NCBI GenBank assembly: GCA_910578525.1
Contig: CAJTRF010000031.1
Location: 1 to 9,553, forward strand
Origin: an uncultured Mycoplasmatales bacterium
Lineage (GTDB): Bacteria; Bacillota_I; Bacilli_A; Mycoplasmatales; Mycoplasmoidaceae
Direction: 5' to 3'
Length of the DNA stretch: 9,553 nt
A program made the position numbers and the translations under genes. Shown piece after piece: positions 1-6,796 of this stretch. Numbering within the stretch: the stretch's first letter is position 1; each line of letters opens with the position of its first letter. The notes beneath the pieces were generated by a model. The model did not search any database. It was not told where the DNA came from and saw only the letters and a list, made by a program, of their open reading frames with translations.

Positions 1-1310
1 GATTTAATAAAAAAGAGAGCCATAGATTTCGCAACAGGAAAAGCAGCAGGAGATGCCCTTGCCATATATTTTCTCAGATTTGACATAAATGACTACCTTG
101 AAGGTCTAGACCGTATAATCACAGAATATAATTTATTTCATTTAGTATCCGAAGACCCTAGATATAAAGACGGTAAAATAAATAAATCCATAAGAACACC
201 ATACAGCTATAAACCAGATATTAGTGAAAATAATAATTTAGAACAAAGTGCAGCCTTTTTTAGTGACAATCAACCAGATAATGAAACCATTGAAGCCGAT
301 AGTAACATAGACAACATACCAAAAGACCATTTAGAAAACTTACCACTTACCGCCTCAGAAAACAAACAATCCAAAAATAATAATGAATACGACAATTATA
401 AAAATAAATTAATAACAAAAATATTAGCTGATTTACAACCCTATAAAACAGGTGACCCAGTAGACCTATACCTAAAGAGTAGAGGCATAACCAAACATAG
501 TAATGATACCTATATATATAATAGTGACAATAAAACAGTAATGGTTAACCTATGCCATTCTATAAAAAAGAACACTAAAGAAGAACTAAACAGATTATAC
601 AAAAAAACCAGTATAGTAGCAGGAATACAACAAACATTTTTAACCAAAGATGGTAATAAGATAAAAGAAGGAACAGCTAAAAAACAATTATGCTTTTCCG
701 ATAGAAATATAAGAGGTAATCCAGTAGTTCTAAAAGCTAAAGGAGATAATAACGGTTTTATCTATGTAACCGAAGGTATAGAAAATGGTTTATCTTTACA
801 GGAATATGTCAATAATGAGGTATGGTGTGCTTTATCTATAGTTAATATACCTAACCTACCTTTTGAAAATGATAAGGTATATATATTTGTACTTGATAAT
901 GATTACCATAAAAATGCATGTATTAAACAAACCGAAGAAAAAGAAGAAGACTTAAAAGAATTAGGTGTTAAGTATAGAACAGAATACAATGAAGAAAGAC
1001 AACAAAGAGAATTATATTATAATTCAGGAGAATATAGCTATAAGAACTTATTAAGTAAATTAAGACGACTAAAAATAAGAAGTTCTTATATCTAATACCT
1101 AAAGAAGCAGGTAAAGATGTTAATGATTTACTAAAACAATCTTTTTTATCTACCTCCTATAATCAACAGGATGTAAAAGATATAAAATATATCAATAGAT
1201 TAGAAGAGTTTTTAAATGAAGCACCTTTACCTATTGAATGTGAAAGTACTTTAAAATTTAACCGAAAGACTAAAGAGGTAGTCTATTGGAAACCTCTAAA
1301 GCCTTTTATA
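1..1310 (+). CDS. TOPRIM/D5 primase-helicase, segment 1 of 3 (5' partial)
   Basis: This is the N-terminal, primase part of a phage replication primase-helicase. The frame is open from base 1, so the start lies outside the window. A linker of about 130 residues leads to DPVDLYLKSRGI, typical of the domain before TOPRIM in phage primases. The TOPRIM core follows, with FIYVTEGIENGLS (catalytic Glu) and VLDND (metal-binding Asp pair). At about 1071-1075 the frame shifts by -1 in an A5 run. The frame 1 product ends SSYI-stop at 1095, while the other frame continues as NKKFLYLIPKEAGKDVNDLL, whose GKDVNDLL end is the expected close of this domain. It then runs in frame to KPLKPFI, where palindromic element A interrupts it. 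Read on into A, the product would end after about 20 foreign residues. The fusion to the helicase (1540-3330) is inferred from the usual TOPRIM-D5 architecture. Confidence 0.8.
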
Positions 1311-1539
1311 GACCTTCTGCATAAAAAATTTTCCACAAAAAGCAAAGATTACAAAAAAGACAATAACTTTTAATATTTTTAATAGGAGACGTATACATAT
1401 ACGTTTCCGTTATTAAAAATATTAATAAGTTAGAAGTATTTTGCAGTAATGTTTGGAGTTTTGTGGAAAATAGTTAATAACTTTATTTAATTAATTTTTA
1501 TATTATCTAAACATAGTTAATTTTTTATGCAGAAGGTCT
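1310..1539 (+). mobile_element. Palindromic intervening element A
   Basis: This is a 230-bp near-complete palindrome inside the primase-helicase gene. The outer arms agaccttctgcat and atgcagaaggtct are perfect inverted repeats, each followed inward by an A/T run. The inner arms (from ttttccacaaaa at about 1329 and its complement near 1460) pair through ttaatatttttaata / ttattaaaaatattaa around a small loop at about 1396. The right arm carries an unpaired insert of about 49 nt (about 1472-1520), the longest of the six copies. Frame restoration needs removal of 229 or 232 nt (for example 1311-1539 or 1309-1540), not the exact 230-nt palindrome. TA flanks both ends. Orientation + is defined by the bulge lying on the right arm. 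Confidence 0.88.
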
Positions 1540-2592
1540 AATATAGCAGATACCACCAGCGATAAATTAGCTATTGAATTTGTTAAAGATAATTTATCCT
1601 ATAATAGTGCCTCCCTTGCCGAAAGATTTAAAAGAAGATATGGAGACATTTATAAATTAGTTGATGGTATCGGGGTTTGTAAATATAAGGATGGTATCTA
1701 TGCACAGAATTGTGAAGGAGAACTATTTGATGACATAGTAACAACGGTAGCTTTAACCTACTATGAGTATAACTATATAACCAACAATGACCTAAAGGAA
1801 AGCTTTAAGAGATTATGGGCTCGTGATGGTTATGAGGACACAAAAACTATTTTATCGGTAAAGAACTTTATTATTAATTCTGCCTCCATATTAGAAAAGG
1901 TAGATGTAGACCAATTTGATAATCCAGAAGAAGATATAATTAACCTATCCAATGGTTATTATAATCTTGTAGAAAACAAACTATACGAACACAACAAGAA
2001 TAAATGCTTTTTCAAGAAGCTAAATATAAAATACAACGATGACATAAATCTAAATAATCCAAATGCCGATTGGAATAAGTTTTTACGCTCCTGCTTATGT
2101 GAGAATGATTATGATACAAAAGGATTAAATAATATAAGATTTTTACAAAAAGCAATGGGTTATACCTTTGGTAGCAATAACACCAATGAAGAAAAGGTAT
2201 TTATGCTACTAGGTCAAACAAGGACAGGTAAAAGTACTTGTATAGATGTTATACAGGAGGTAATGTCTAGCTATAGTGCTGGTACACAATCGGAGGAATT
2301 CCTAACCAATGATGACACCTCTAACAATTACATATTAGGTATTAAAGCATCTCTAAAAGGTAAGAGATTTTTACACATAAGTGAAATATCAAAAAGTAAA
2401 CGTTTAAATGCAGCAGAAATTAAAAGGCTAGCAGGTGATAGATTTATTACAGCTAAATATATCTATCAGCAACCATTTACCTTTAGGAATACCGTAAAAT
2501 ATTGGATAAGTACCAATAACATAGATTTTAATAATAATGAGTTTGATGAAAGTGTAAAATCTAAGTTAGCTATCATAAACTTTAACAGAAGG
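1540..2592 (+). CDS. D5 primase-helicase, segment 2 of 3 (SF3 helicase core)
   Basis: This is the helicase ATPase body. It has no plausible start of its own: the open frame begins at the edge of element A with NIADTTSDKLAIEF, and the first in-frame ATG (2155) would cut off half of it. The first 200 residues or so match the D5 N-terminal region. The helicase follows, with Walker A GQTRTGKST, a Walker B-like KRFLHISEI, and the GDRFITAKYIYQ...STNN and KLAIINFNRR blocks that characterise D5/P4-type superfamily 3 helicases; the last includes the probable arginine finger. The segment stops directly after FNRR, at a TAG created by element B. The expected continuation appears right after B. Segment length is about 351 residues. 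Confidence 0.85.
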
Positions 2593-2593
2593 T

Positions 2594-2792
2594 AGACCTT
2601 CTGTATAAAAAGTTTTCTTCAATAAACAAATTATACAAGAAAGACAAGAACAATATATAATTTTAATAGAAGGCATATGGTTATATGTCTTCGTTATTAA
2701 AATTATCTATTGTTAGAAGTATTTTGCAGTAGAATTTGAATTATTGGAGAAAAGTTATCAAAAATAATTACAAGTTTTTATACGGAAGGTCA
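2594..2792 (+). mobile_element. Palindromic intervening element B
   Basis: This 199-bp imperfect palindrome splits the helicase immediately after its FNRR motif. The outer arms agaccttctgtat / atacggaaggtc are the same subtype as in A. It is the most diverged copy, but both arms changed together: ttttcttcaata on the left pairs with tattggagaaaa on the right, where A has ttttccacaaaa / ttttgtggaaaa. The apex stem is gaaggcata / tatgtcttc instead of ggagacgtata / tatacgtttcc. A one-sided insert of about 15 nt lies on the right arm. Upstream and downstream coding are in the same frame, so 198 or 201 nt must go. Removing 2593-2793 leaves FNRR-YEAGTEEA; removing 2593-2790 leaves FNRR-QYEAGTEEA. 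Confidence 0.85.
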
Positions 2793-3330
2793 ATATGAAG
2801 CAGGTACAGAAGAAGCTATAAAAACAGGAAGAGTAATAGATAAAAACCTAAAGAACCGACTATTAACCCCTTATAATAAGCAATTTATTCTTAAGTGGAT
2901 TATAGAAGGTTATAGATTGTATAAAAAAGAAGGGTTAGAACAGACAGAAGAAATGAAACAAACCCTTGAGGATATACAATCAGATAATGATAGCTTATCT
3001 TGTTTTATAAAGGATGAGCTAAAAGAGTATAATCCTATCAAATATGAACTGGTAGGAGCTAAAAAAACATTAAGTGATGTCTATGACCGTTACGCAAACT
3101 ATGAAATAAATAACTATCATACACCCGAAGACCATATAATAAGCTTTAAGAAGTTTGTAAAATGTGTAAGAGCTAAAGGATTTCATATAGAGCGTAAGTG
3201 GTCTATTAATAATAACAGAAAAGAATTATTTATAACCGACTGGTGTCTAAATGAGGAAATAAAAACAAGAAAAGAAATTAAAACAGAAGAAAGTGAAGGT
3301 GGAGGAGGAGGAACCGATGATAAACAATAA
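2791..3330 (+). CDS. D5 primase-helicase, segment 3 of 3 (C-terminal domain)
   Basis: This is the C-terminal part of the same helicase. It opens with QYEAGTEEAIKTGRVIDKNL and ILKWIIEGYRLY, the segment expected right after the FNRR motif in D5 helicases (the end of the ATPase module and the helix before the C-terminal domain). A region like the winged-helix end of phage primases follows (DVYDRYANYEINNYHTPEDH, SFKKFVKCVRAKGFHIERKW). The first internal ATG (2917) would remove the conserved beginning, so it is not a credible separate start. The tail ends GGGGGTDDKQ. The glycine run is a by-product of the purine-rich ribosome binding site for the overlapping i-spanin gene. With all three segments joined, the protein is at least about 960 residues. 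Confidence 0.85.
   Translation, partial: QYEAGTEEAIKTGRVIDKNLKNRLLTPYNKQFILKWIIEGYRLYKKEGLEQTEEMKQTLEDIQSDNDSLSCFIKDELKEYNPIKYELVGAKKTLSDVYDRYANYEINNYHTPEDHIISFKKFVKCVRAKGFHIERKWSINNNRKELFITDWCLNEEIKTRKEIKTEESEGGGGGTDDKQ
3301..3312 (+). promoter_or_regulatory. Ribosome binding site for the i-spanin
   Basis: A repeated GGAGGAGGAGGA lies five bases before the ATG at 3317. It fixes that ATG as the i-spanin start rather than the earlier in-frame ATG at 3293, which has no comparable signal. It also shows that genes here use Shine-Dalgarno initiation. Confidence 0.75.
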
Positions 3331-3481
3331 ACTTAAAGACTATATAACCTATATGCTTTTAATCATAACCATAGGCTTATTTATAACAAACTATAGAAGT
3401 ATTAGGAAGGAACTAAAACATTATAAGGAAGAATTGGAAGAGTTAGAGACGGAGAGGATTAGAATAATGGAGAACATACCC
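3317..3481 (+). CDS. i-spanin (Rz-like), segment 1 of 2
   Basis: This is the N-terminal half of an inner-membrane spanin, which with the o-spanin disrupts the outer membrane at lysis. A short cytoplasmic start (MINNKLKDY) leads to one membrane segment, ITYMLLIITIGLFIT. A charged coiled coil then begins (IRKELKHYKEELEELETERI). The gene overlaps the end of the helicase by 14 bases. After 55 residues element C adds Ser-Pro-Leu-Ser and a stop. The coiled coil resumes directly beyond the element, giving a joined protein of about 108 residues, normal for Rz-like proteins. The call rests on topology, the coiled coil, the C-terminal segment and the nested lipoprotein, because spanins are poorly conserved in sequence. 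Confidence 0.75.
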
Positions 3482-3679
3482 AGCCCTCTTTCCTAAAAAA
3501 TTGATCTTCTCTAGTAAATTTTCCACAAAACTCCAAACATTACTGCAAAATACTTCAAACTTATTAATATTTTTAATAACGGAAACGTATAGGTATACGC
3601 CTCCTATTAAAAATATTAAAAGTTATTGTCTTTTTTGTAATCTTTGTTTTTTGTGGAAAATTTTTTAGAAAAGAGGACT
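3482..3679 (-). mobile_element. Palindromic intervening element C (reversed)
   Basis: This 198-bp palindrome lies inside the i-spanin gene. The outer arms are agccctctttcct and agaaaagaggact, with two mismatches. The inner arms are the A-type sequence in the opposite orientation: ttttccacaaaactcc is now on the left. The one-sided insert (about 18 nt, containing tctctagtaaatt) is therefore on the left arm. Removing exactly 3482-3679 joins AAC-ATA-CCC to GAT-GAC-AGC in frame (NIP-DDSLED). The left end is on a codon boundary, so unprocessed translation reads Ser-Pro-Leu-Ser-stop. The copy is very close to F. Confidence 0.9.
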
Positions 3680-3841
3680 GATGACAGCCTTGAAGACATT
3701 AAAAGAAGAAGTAATGAACTGGAAGACGGTAATAAAAAGCTTAAGCAACAACTGCAGAACTTACAGAAATGCAATGATGCTTGTCTATTTATCCCTATCA
3801 GTAGTGATGTTATCCAATTGTTGCGGGAGGCGGGAATATGA
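3680..3841 (+). CDS. i-spanin (Rz-like), segment 2 of 2
   Basis: This is the periplasmic half of the i-spanin. It continues the coiled coil (DDSLEDIKRRSNELEDGN, KKLKQQLQNLQK) and ends CNDACLFIPISSDVIQLLREAGI across its last 23 residues. A Cys-x(n)-Pro-x-x-D-V-x-x-L-L ending is typical of Rz-like C-termini. No ATG in this frame starts it credibly: the one at 3644 lies inside element C and would add element-encoded residues. It shares its DNA with the o-spanin in another frame, the classic nested Rz/Rz1 layout. This supports both calls and shows that the sequence after the element is under coding constraint in two frames. Confidence 0.75.
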   Translation, partial: DDSLEDIKRRSNELEDGNKKLKQQLQNLQKCNDACLFIPISSDVIQLLREAGI

Positions 3842-4004
3842 CAATAAGGATGGTAATAACACCCTAATACATAGGCTCGAACTAATACCAAAGCCCTTAT
3901 GTGAGCTGGAGACCTATGGGGATTTAATAGAATGCTTACTTATCTATAGGGAACTATTGGAACAAAGTAATAGAGACAAGGAAGAAATAATAAAGAATTA
4001 TTAA
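3714..4004 (+). CDS. o-spanin lipoprotein (Rz1-like), nested in the i-spanin frame
   Basis: This is a small outer-membrane lipoprotein expected to pair with the i-spanin. It has a hydrophobic stretch MMLVYLSLSVVMLSNC whose LSNC fits a lipobox, with Cys as the lipidated residue. The mature part has RLELIPKPLCE, then YGDLIECLLIYRELLEQSNRDK, resembling the end of many Rz1-like proteins (a Pro-containing stretch, then a G-D-L...Y...L...N-x-D-K helix). The start is uncertain. ATG 3714 gives a basic n-region (K, K, R, R). ATG 3774 gives a short signal without charges. ATG 3681, just after element C, is preceded by agagga at short distance. The first half overlaps the i-spanin in a different frame; the second half is unique. 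Confidence 0.7.
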   Translation: MNWKTVIKSLSNNCRTYRNAMMLVYLSLSVVMLSNCCGRREYDNKDGNNTLIHRLELIPKPLCELETYGDLIECLLIYRELLEQSNRDKEEIIKNY

Positions 4005-4028
4005 CAAACATATTGAAGGTAGGATAAA

Positions 4029-4592
4029 ATGCTAACACTAACCAGAACCTATAAAAAGAACTATACCAGAGGGAAATTAAAGATACCTAACAGTAGCTTA
4101 AAATTAGATACACTAGAACTAACCTATGATAATAACAAAAGAGATATATCTTGTATCCCCGAAAAGAAATATATAGTTAAATGTAACTACAGTATGACTT
4201 TTGGAGATTGTCTAAAACTATATGAACCAGTAATTGAAGATTATTGGTATATGTTAGATGAAGATAAGAGACATATTATTTTTAAAAGACCTAAAAGAAT
4301 TAAAGAGGTAGATAATAGAGAAGGGATATTAATCCACTCCGGTAATGCAGTAGCAGACTTTAGCTTTTATAACAGTCAGCACCAACTAATAAATTATAAA
4401 TCTAATTCCAAAGGTTGTATACTAATAGGCTCAGGCTTTTTTGAAGTAAAAGATATTATCAATGAAGAACAAGCATACATAACCGGAAGTAAGAAAGCTT
4501 TAGCTATCTTATATGACTATGTTAAGGAAGAAGGAGGTTTTACGGATTTATATATAACTAATAGCAATAAGGAGGACAACTATTATGAATAG
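4029..4592 (+). CDS. DUF5675-like protein, possibly lysis-related
   Basis: This 187-residue protein begins LTLTRTY and contains the pattern I recall for DUF5675: a Pro-containing strand region (CIPEKKYIVKCNYS), then GILIHSGNAVADF with the conserved His and Gly-Asn, then SKGCILIG with the conserved Gly-Cys, then a C-terminal helix with a small strand. No signal peptide or membrane segment is visible. DUF5675 members are frequent in phage genomes and their biochemistry is unsettled as far as I know. The His...Gly-Cys pair resembles a catalytic His/Cys arrangement, and the position right after the spanins suggests a role in cell-wall degradation, but that is inference. The ATG follows a weak gaaggtagg signal. 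It overlaps the next gene by eight bases and contains no palindromic element. Confidence 0.6.
   Translation: MLTLTRTYKKNYTRGKLKIPNSSLKLDTLELTYDNNKRDISCIPEKKYIVKCNYSMTFGDCLKLYEPVIEDYWYMLDEDKRHIIFKRPKRIKEVDNREGILIHSGNAVADFSFYNSQHQLINYKSNSKGCILIGSGFFEVKDIINEEQAYITGSKKALAILYDYVKEEGGFTDLYITNSNKEDNYYE
4569..4575 (+). promoter_or_regulatory. Ribosome binding site AAGGAGG
   Basis: A consensus Shine-Dalgarno sequence sits nine bases before the ATG at 4585, within the end of the preceding gene. It supports translational coupling of the overlapping pair. Confidence 0.7.
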
Positions 4593-4866
4593 AATAGACA
4601 CTCTAACCCAAAGAAAGAAAGAACTAAAAGAAATAACCAATGAAAGATTAAAGAAGCTAGAAAGATTTTATAAACTAGGACAGCTTATAACATTAAATGA
4701 AGAAACTAAAGACTTCTTTAAACTAGCTTATGATTTATATGGTAAAGACATCATAGAACGAATAAGAAAGGCCACAAATCAAACACCATCAGAAAAGGAC
4801 TTTCTAATTGGTAAGTTTGACTTGCTGCACCAACTTATAACCCCTTTTATTAACAATAACAAGTAA
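4585..4866 (+). CDS. Small helical protein of unknown function
   Basis: This 93-residue protein is rich in Lys and Glu and predicted helical throughout (MNRIDTLTQRKKELKEITNE, KDIIERIRKATNQTPSEKDF). It has no signal peptide, no membrane segment and no motif I recognise. It overlaps the upstream DUF5675-like gene by eight bases and has the best Shine-Dalgarno of the set, so it is very likely a real gene expressed with its neighbours. Size and position between the lysis and packaging genes would suit a small accessory virion or assembly protein, but nothing in the sequence decides this. It is not interrupted. Confidence 0.6.
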   Translation: MNRIDTLTQRKKELKEITNERLKKLERFYKLGQLITLNEETKDFFKLAYDLYGKDIIERIRKATNQTPSEKDFLIGKFDLLHQLITPFINNNK

Positions 4867-4873
4867 ATAAACT

Positions 4874-5512
4874 ATGGAAGAAACAGAGACAGAGGAAATT
4901 ACAACGGAGGAAACTGTTACCACCCCTTCCCCATCTGCAGAGGAAGGCACCCCTACCGAAACTGAAAAGGAGGATAGTAGTGATCTCTACGGTAGTGGAG
5001 AAGATATTACCACAACAGCAGAACCAGAATATGTGGACTTTTCCAATGATGAAGAATTATCCATATTTAAGGATATATTCGACAACAGTCGCATCACCAC
5101 CGGAGACTTTGAAAAGTTCCAACAGCTGATAACAGACATGTCCTCTGCGAAGGAGTTCTCTAAAATTATGACGGAGAGCTATGGGGATGAAGCAGCTACA
5201 GTACTAAAAGACTACCAAACATTGACTAATGATATCTTTACCTCAAAAGAGAAAGACCTATTAAATAAGTTACCCTCCTGCTATAAAACCCTAATGGTTA
5301 AAATGGGTAAATCTTTAGGTGAAAGATATAATAAGTTAAAAGAAGACTATGGTATAACCACAGAGGAAACAACTGCAATACCAGAACATAATCAACAGAA
5401 TCTAGAGGAAAGATTTAGTAAGTTAACGGAACAACTGCTTAATGGTAAACTATCAGCTGAAGAATACCAAAGAATTAAACAAGAGAGATTAGAAATAGCA
5501 AATTATATGTAG
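4874..5512 (+). CDS. Acidic scaffold-like protein (tentative)
   Basis: This 212-residue protein has a strongly acidic, Thr/Glu/Ser/Pro-rich, probably disordered N-terminal third (MEETETEEITTEETVTTPSP). A helical body follows (YGDEAATVLKDYQTLTNDIF, LMVKMGKSLGERYNKLKEDY) and a charged C-terminal helix (LTEQLLNGKLSAEEYQRIKQ). Acidic N-terminus, helical middle and charged tail is the usual build of head scaffolding proteins, and the location before the terminase fits, but I see no decisive motif. There is no strong ribosome binding site; the gene starts seven bases after the previous stop, so coupling is likely. Base use is slightly richer in G/C than its neighbours (for example around 4920-5180). 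It is not interrupted by a palindrome. Confidence 0.55.
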   Translation: MEETETEEITTEETVTTPSPSAEEGTPTETEKEDSSDLYGSGEDITTTAEPEYVDFSNDEELSIFKDIFDNSRITTGDFEKFQQLITDMSSAKEFSKIMTESYGDEAATVLKDYQTLTNDIFTSKEKDLLNKLPSCYKTLMVKMGKSLGERYNKLKEDYGITTEETTAIPEHNQQNLEERFSKLTEQLLNGKLSAEEYQRIKQERLEIANYM

Positions 5513-5522
5513 AGGTAACAAT

Positions 5523-5840
5523 ATGAGAGAACTGAATAAGAACATAATAAACGTAGTGGTAAGTGGTAAATTTGTTGATATCAACGAAAGAAAAATTAAC
5601 TATAGAGTATTGGTAAGTTTACCTAATTGTATAGATGAATGGCTATTATCTAATATAATTAATAGGTATCTACTGGAAACCATAAAGAATTGTAAGGAAT
5701 ATAGGGAAGATGGTAAACTTGTTACCAATGAAGATTATGCCCTTGTAAGTGGTATTAAGAGTGCAAGGATAGAATATACCGATAAAAGAGGTAAATCATT
5801 ACTACTAGATACGGGTAAGGTACCTACTTTTTATGGGAAG
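5523..5840 (+). CDS. Unknown phage protein, segment 1 of 2
   Basis: This is the first 106 residues of a protein I do not recognise. The start is supported by agaggt six bases before the ATG, overlapping the previous gene's stop. It is a mixed alpha/beta segment (NIINVVVSGKFVDINERKIN, SARIEYTDKRGKSLLLDTGK) ending KVPTFYGK. Element D follows and adds Ser-Pro-Leu-Ser-stop. The joined sequence reads FYGK-DIFDCSYMELQDIA, a natural-looking phrase of the G-K-D/P-I-F-D-x-x-x-x-E-L-Q type, which supports continuity. Lying directly before the large terminase gene, it could be a small terminase or head-completion protein, but no DNA-binding motif is clear. Confidence 0.6.
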
Positions 5841-6036
5841 AGCCCTCTTTCCTAAAAAATTTTCCACAAAAAACAAAGATTACAAAAAAGACAAGAAGAA
5901 TAGATAATTTTAATAGATGGCATATACCTATATGTCTTCGTTATTAAAATTATCTATTGTTTGAAGTATTTTGCAGTAATGTTTGGAATTTTGTGGAAAA
6001 TTACCACTATATTCCAATTTTTTAGGAAGGAGGGCT
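5841..6036 (+). mobile_element. Palindromic intervening element D
   Basis: This 196-bp palindrome has outer arms agccctctttcct / aggaaggagggct (one T·G wobble). The inner arms open with ttttccacaaaa and close with ttttgtggaaaa. Its apex resembles B more than A (ataattttaata / ttattaaaattat, then ggcatata / tatatgtc), so it is a chimera of the subtypes. A one-sided insert of about 17 nt (accactatattccaatt) lies on the right arm. Removing exactly 5841-6036 joins GGG-AAG to GAT-ATC in frame. The left end falls on a codon boundary. Confidence 0.9.
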
Positions 6037-6459
6037 GATATCTTTGATTGTTCCTATATGGAACTGCAGGATATAGCAACAGCTTTTGGATTACATGAGA
6101 TAAGAGTAGATGATACGGTTGAAGACCTACAGAAAAATACCGTAATAGCTTATCTAAAGAGAATTAAAGGCTTAACCGATAAACAACTTAAGGAAATGTC
6201 TTTTTACAGATATGATAAATTAAGAATGAAGTATTATATTGAGTTTGATAAATTTGATAAAAAGCAAGCTATACTTAATAACTACTATTGTGCTGATTTA
6301 GAAGAATTTGAAGAGGAAGAAGAAGCATTAAATGGTTTTAGGAGTATATCGGAACTGTTTGATGATAGTAACAGTAAAAGACCAATAGTTGATAATGATA
6401 ATAATACTAAAGAAGAAGATATAAATAATCTCATAGCAGATAAGATTAAAACCATTTAG
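6037..6459 (+). CDS. Unknown phage protein, segment 2 of 2
   Basis: This is the last 140 residues of the gene begun at 5523. From the element edge it reads DIFDCSYMELQDIATAFGLH, then a helical section (TVIAYLKRIKGLTDKQLKEM) and an acidic tail (ADLEEFEEEEEALNGF...KEEDINNLIADKIKTI). An in-frame ATG at 5983 lies inside the element and would add about 18 element-encoded residues, so it is not a convincing start. The next in-frame ATG (6058) would discard the conserved-looking beginning. Joined length is about 246 residues. The acidic, low-complexity end may be disordered. The terminase ATG follows the stop by four bases. Confidence 0.6.
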   Translation, partial: DIFDCSYMELQDIATAFGLHEIRVDDTVEDLQKNTVIAYLKRIKGLTDKQLKEMSFYRYDKLRMKYYIEFDKFDKKQAILNNYYCADLEEFEEEEEALNGFRSISELFDDSNSKRPIVDNDNNTKEEDINNLIADKIKTI

Positions 6460-6463
6460 AATA

Positions 6464-6598
6464 ATGGAAGAATTAACAAAACTTTATCCACAACTGCTAA
6501 ATAAACTAAAACAAGCAAAAGATAATCATGCCTTCTTTTGTACTAACTTTTTAAAGGTTATTACTAAAGAAGGTAAGATTAATCCTTTTATACTTAAC
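6464..6598 (+). CDS. Large terminase, segment 1 of 3 (N-terminus)
   Basis: This is the first 45 residues of the DNA-packaging motor ATPase/nuclease. They read MEELTKLYPQLLNKLKQAKD, then FCTNFLKVITKEGKINPFIL-N. The F-x-x-x-F...I...G-K-I-x-P-F-x-L-N block is the conserved lead-in to the adenine-binding Q motif of many phage terminases. No strong ribosome binding site is visible, but the ATG lies four bases after the previous stop. Element E cuts the gene exactly after L-N and adds Ser-Pro-Leu-Ser-stop. The Q motif resumes past the element. Confidence 0.8.
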
Positions 6599-6794
6599 AG
6601 CCCTCTTTCCTAAAAAATTTTCCACAAAAAACAAAGATTACAAAAAAGACAAAAACTTTTAATATTTTTAATAGGAAGCGTATTGAAATACGTTTCCGTT
6701 ATTAAAAATATTAATAAGTTAGAAGTATTTTGCAGTAATGTTTGGAGTTTTGTGGAAAATTTATATAAAGATTAATTTTTTAGGAAGGAGGGCT
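6599..6794 (+). mobile_element. Palindromic intervening element E
   Basis: This 196-bp palindrome has outer arms agccctctttcct / aggaaggagggct identical to those of D, with the pairing extended one step outward (CA...TG). The inner arms are A-type, with apex ggaagcgtatt / aatacg...ttcc in both halves, and a right-arm insert of about 16 nt (tatataaagattaatt). The left end is on a codon boundary. Upstream and downstream coding share a frame, so 198 nt (for example 6599-6796, or 6598-6795 with different joining bases) rather than the exact 196 must be removed to give L-N-D-I-Q. This is one of three copies whose exact palindrome edges do not restore frame. Confidence 0.9.
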
Positions 6795-6796
6795 GG

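Noticed and set aside
1..40. Another element end at the left edge (aaaaaagagagcc)
   Set aside because: The similarity to the right arm is loose and the surrounding sequence is open coding with no palindrome partner in view.
1306..1546. Excision of element A by a 5-bp direct repeat TATAG at each end
   Set aside because: It would restore frame, but no comparable direct repeat works for the other copies; the TATAC pair around E would delete the conserved L-N-D-I residues.
3616..3891. Minus-strand open frame over element C
   Set aside because: It is a shadow of the palindrome and the spanin coding strand, with low-complexity Ser/Leu runs and no start signal.
5983..6054. ATG inside element D (and the similar ones in C and F) as true gene starts
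   Set aside because: Each would put element-encoded residues of the same type (FVENFL, or EFCGKLP) at the start of unrelated proteins; this reflects the repeat, not a shared domain.
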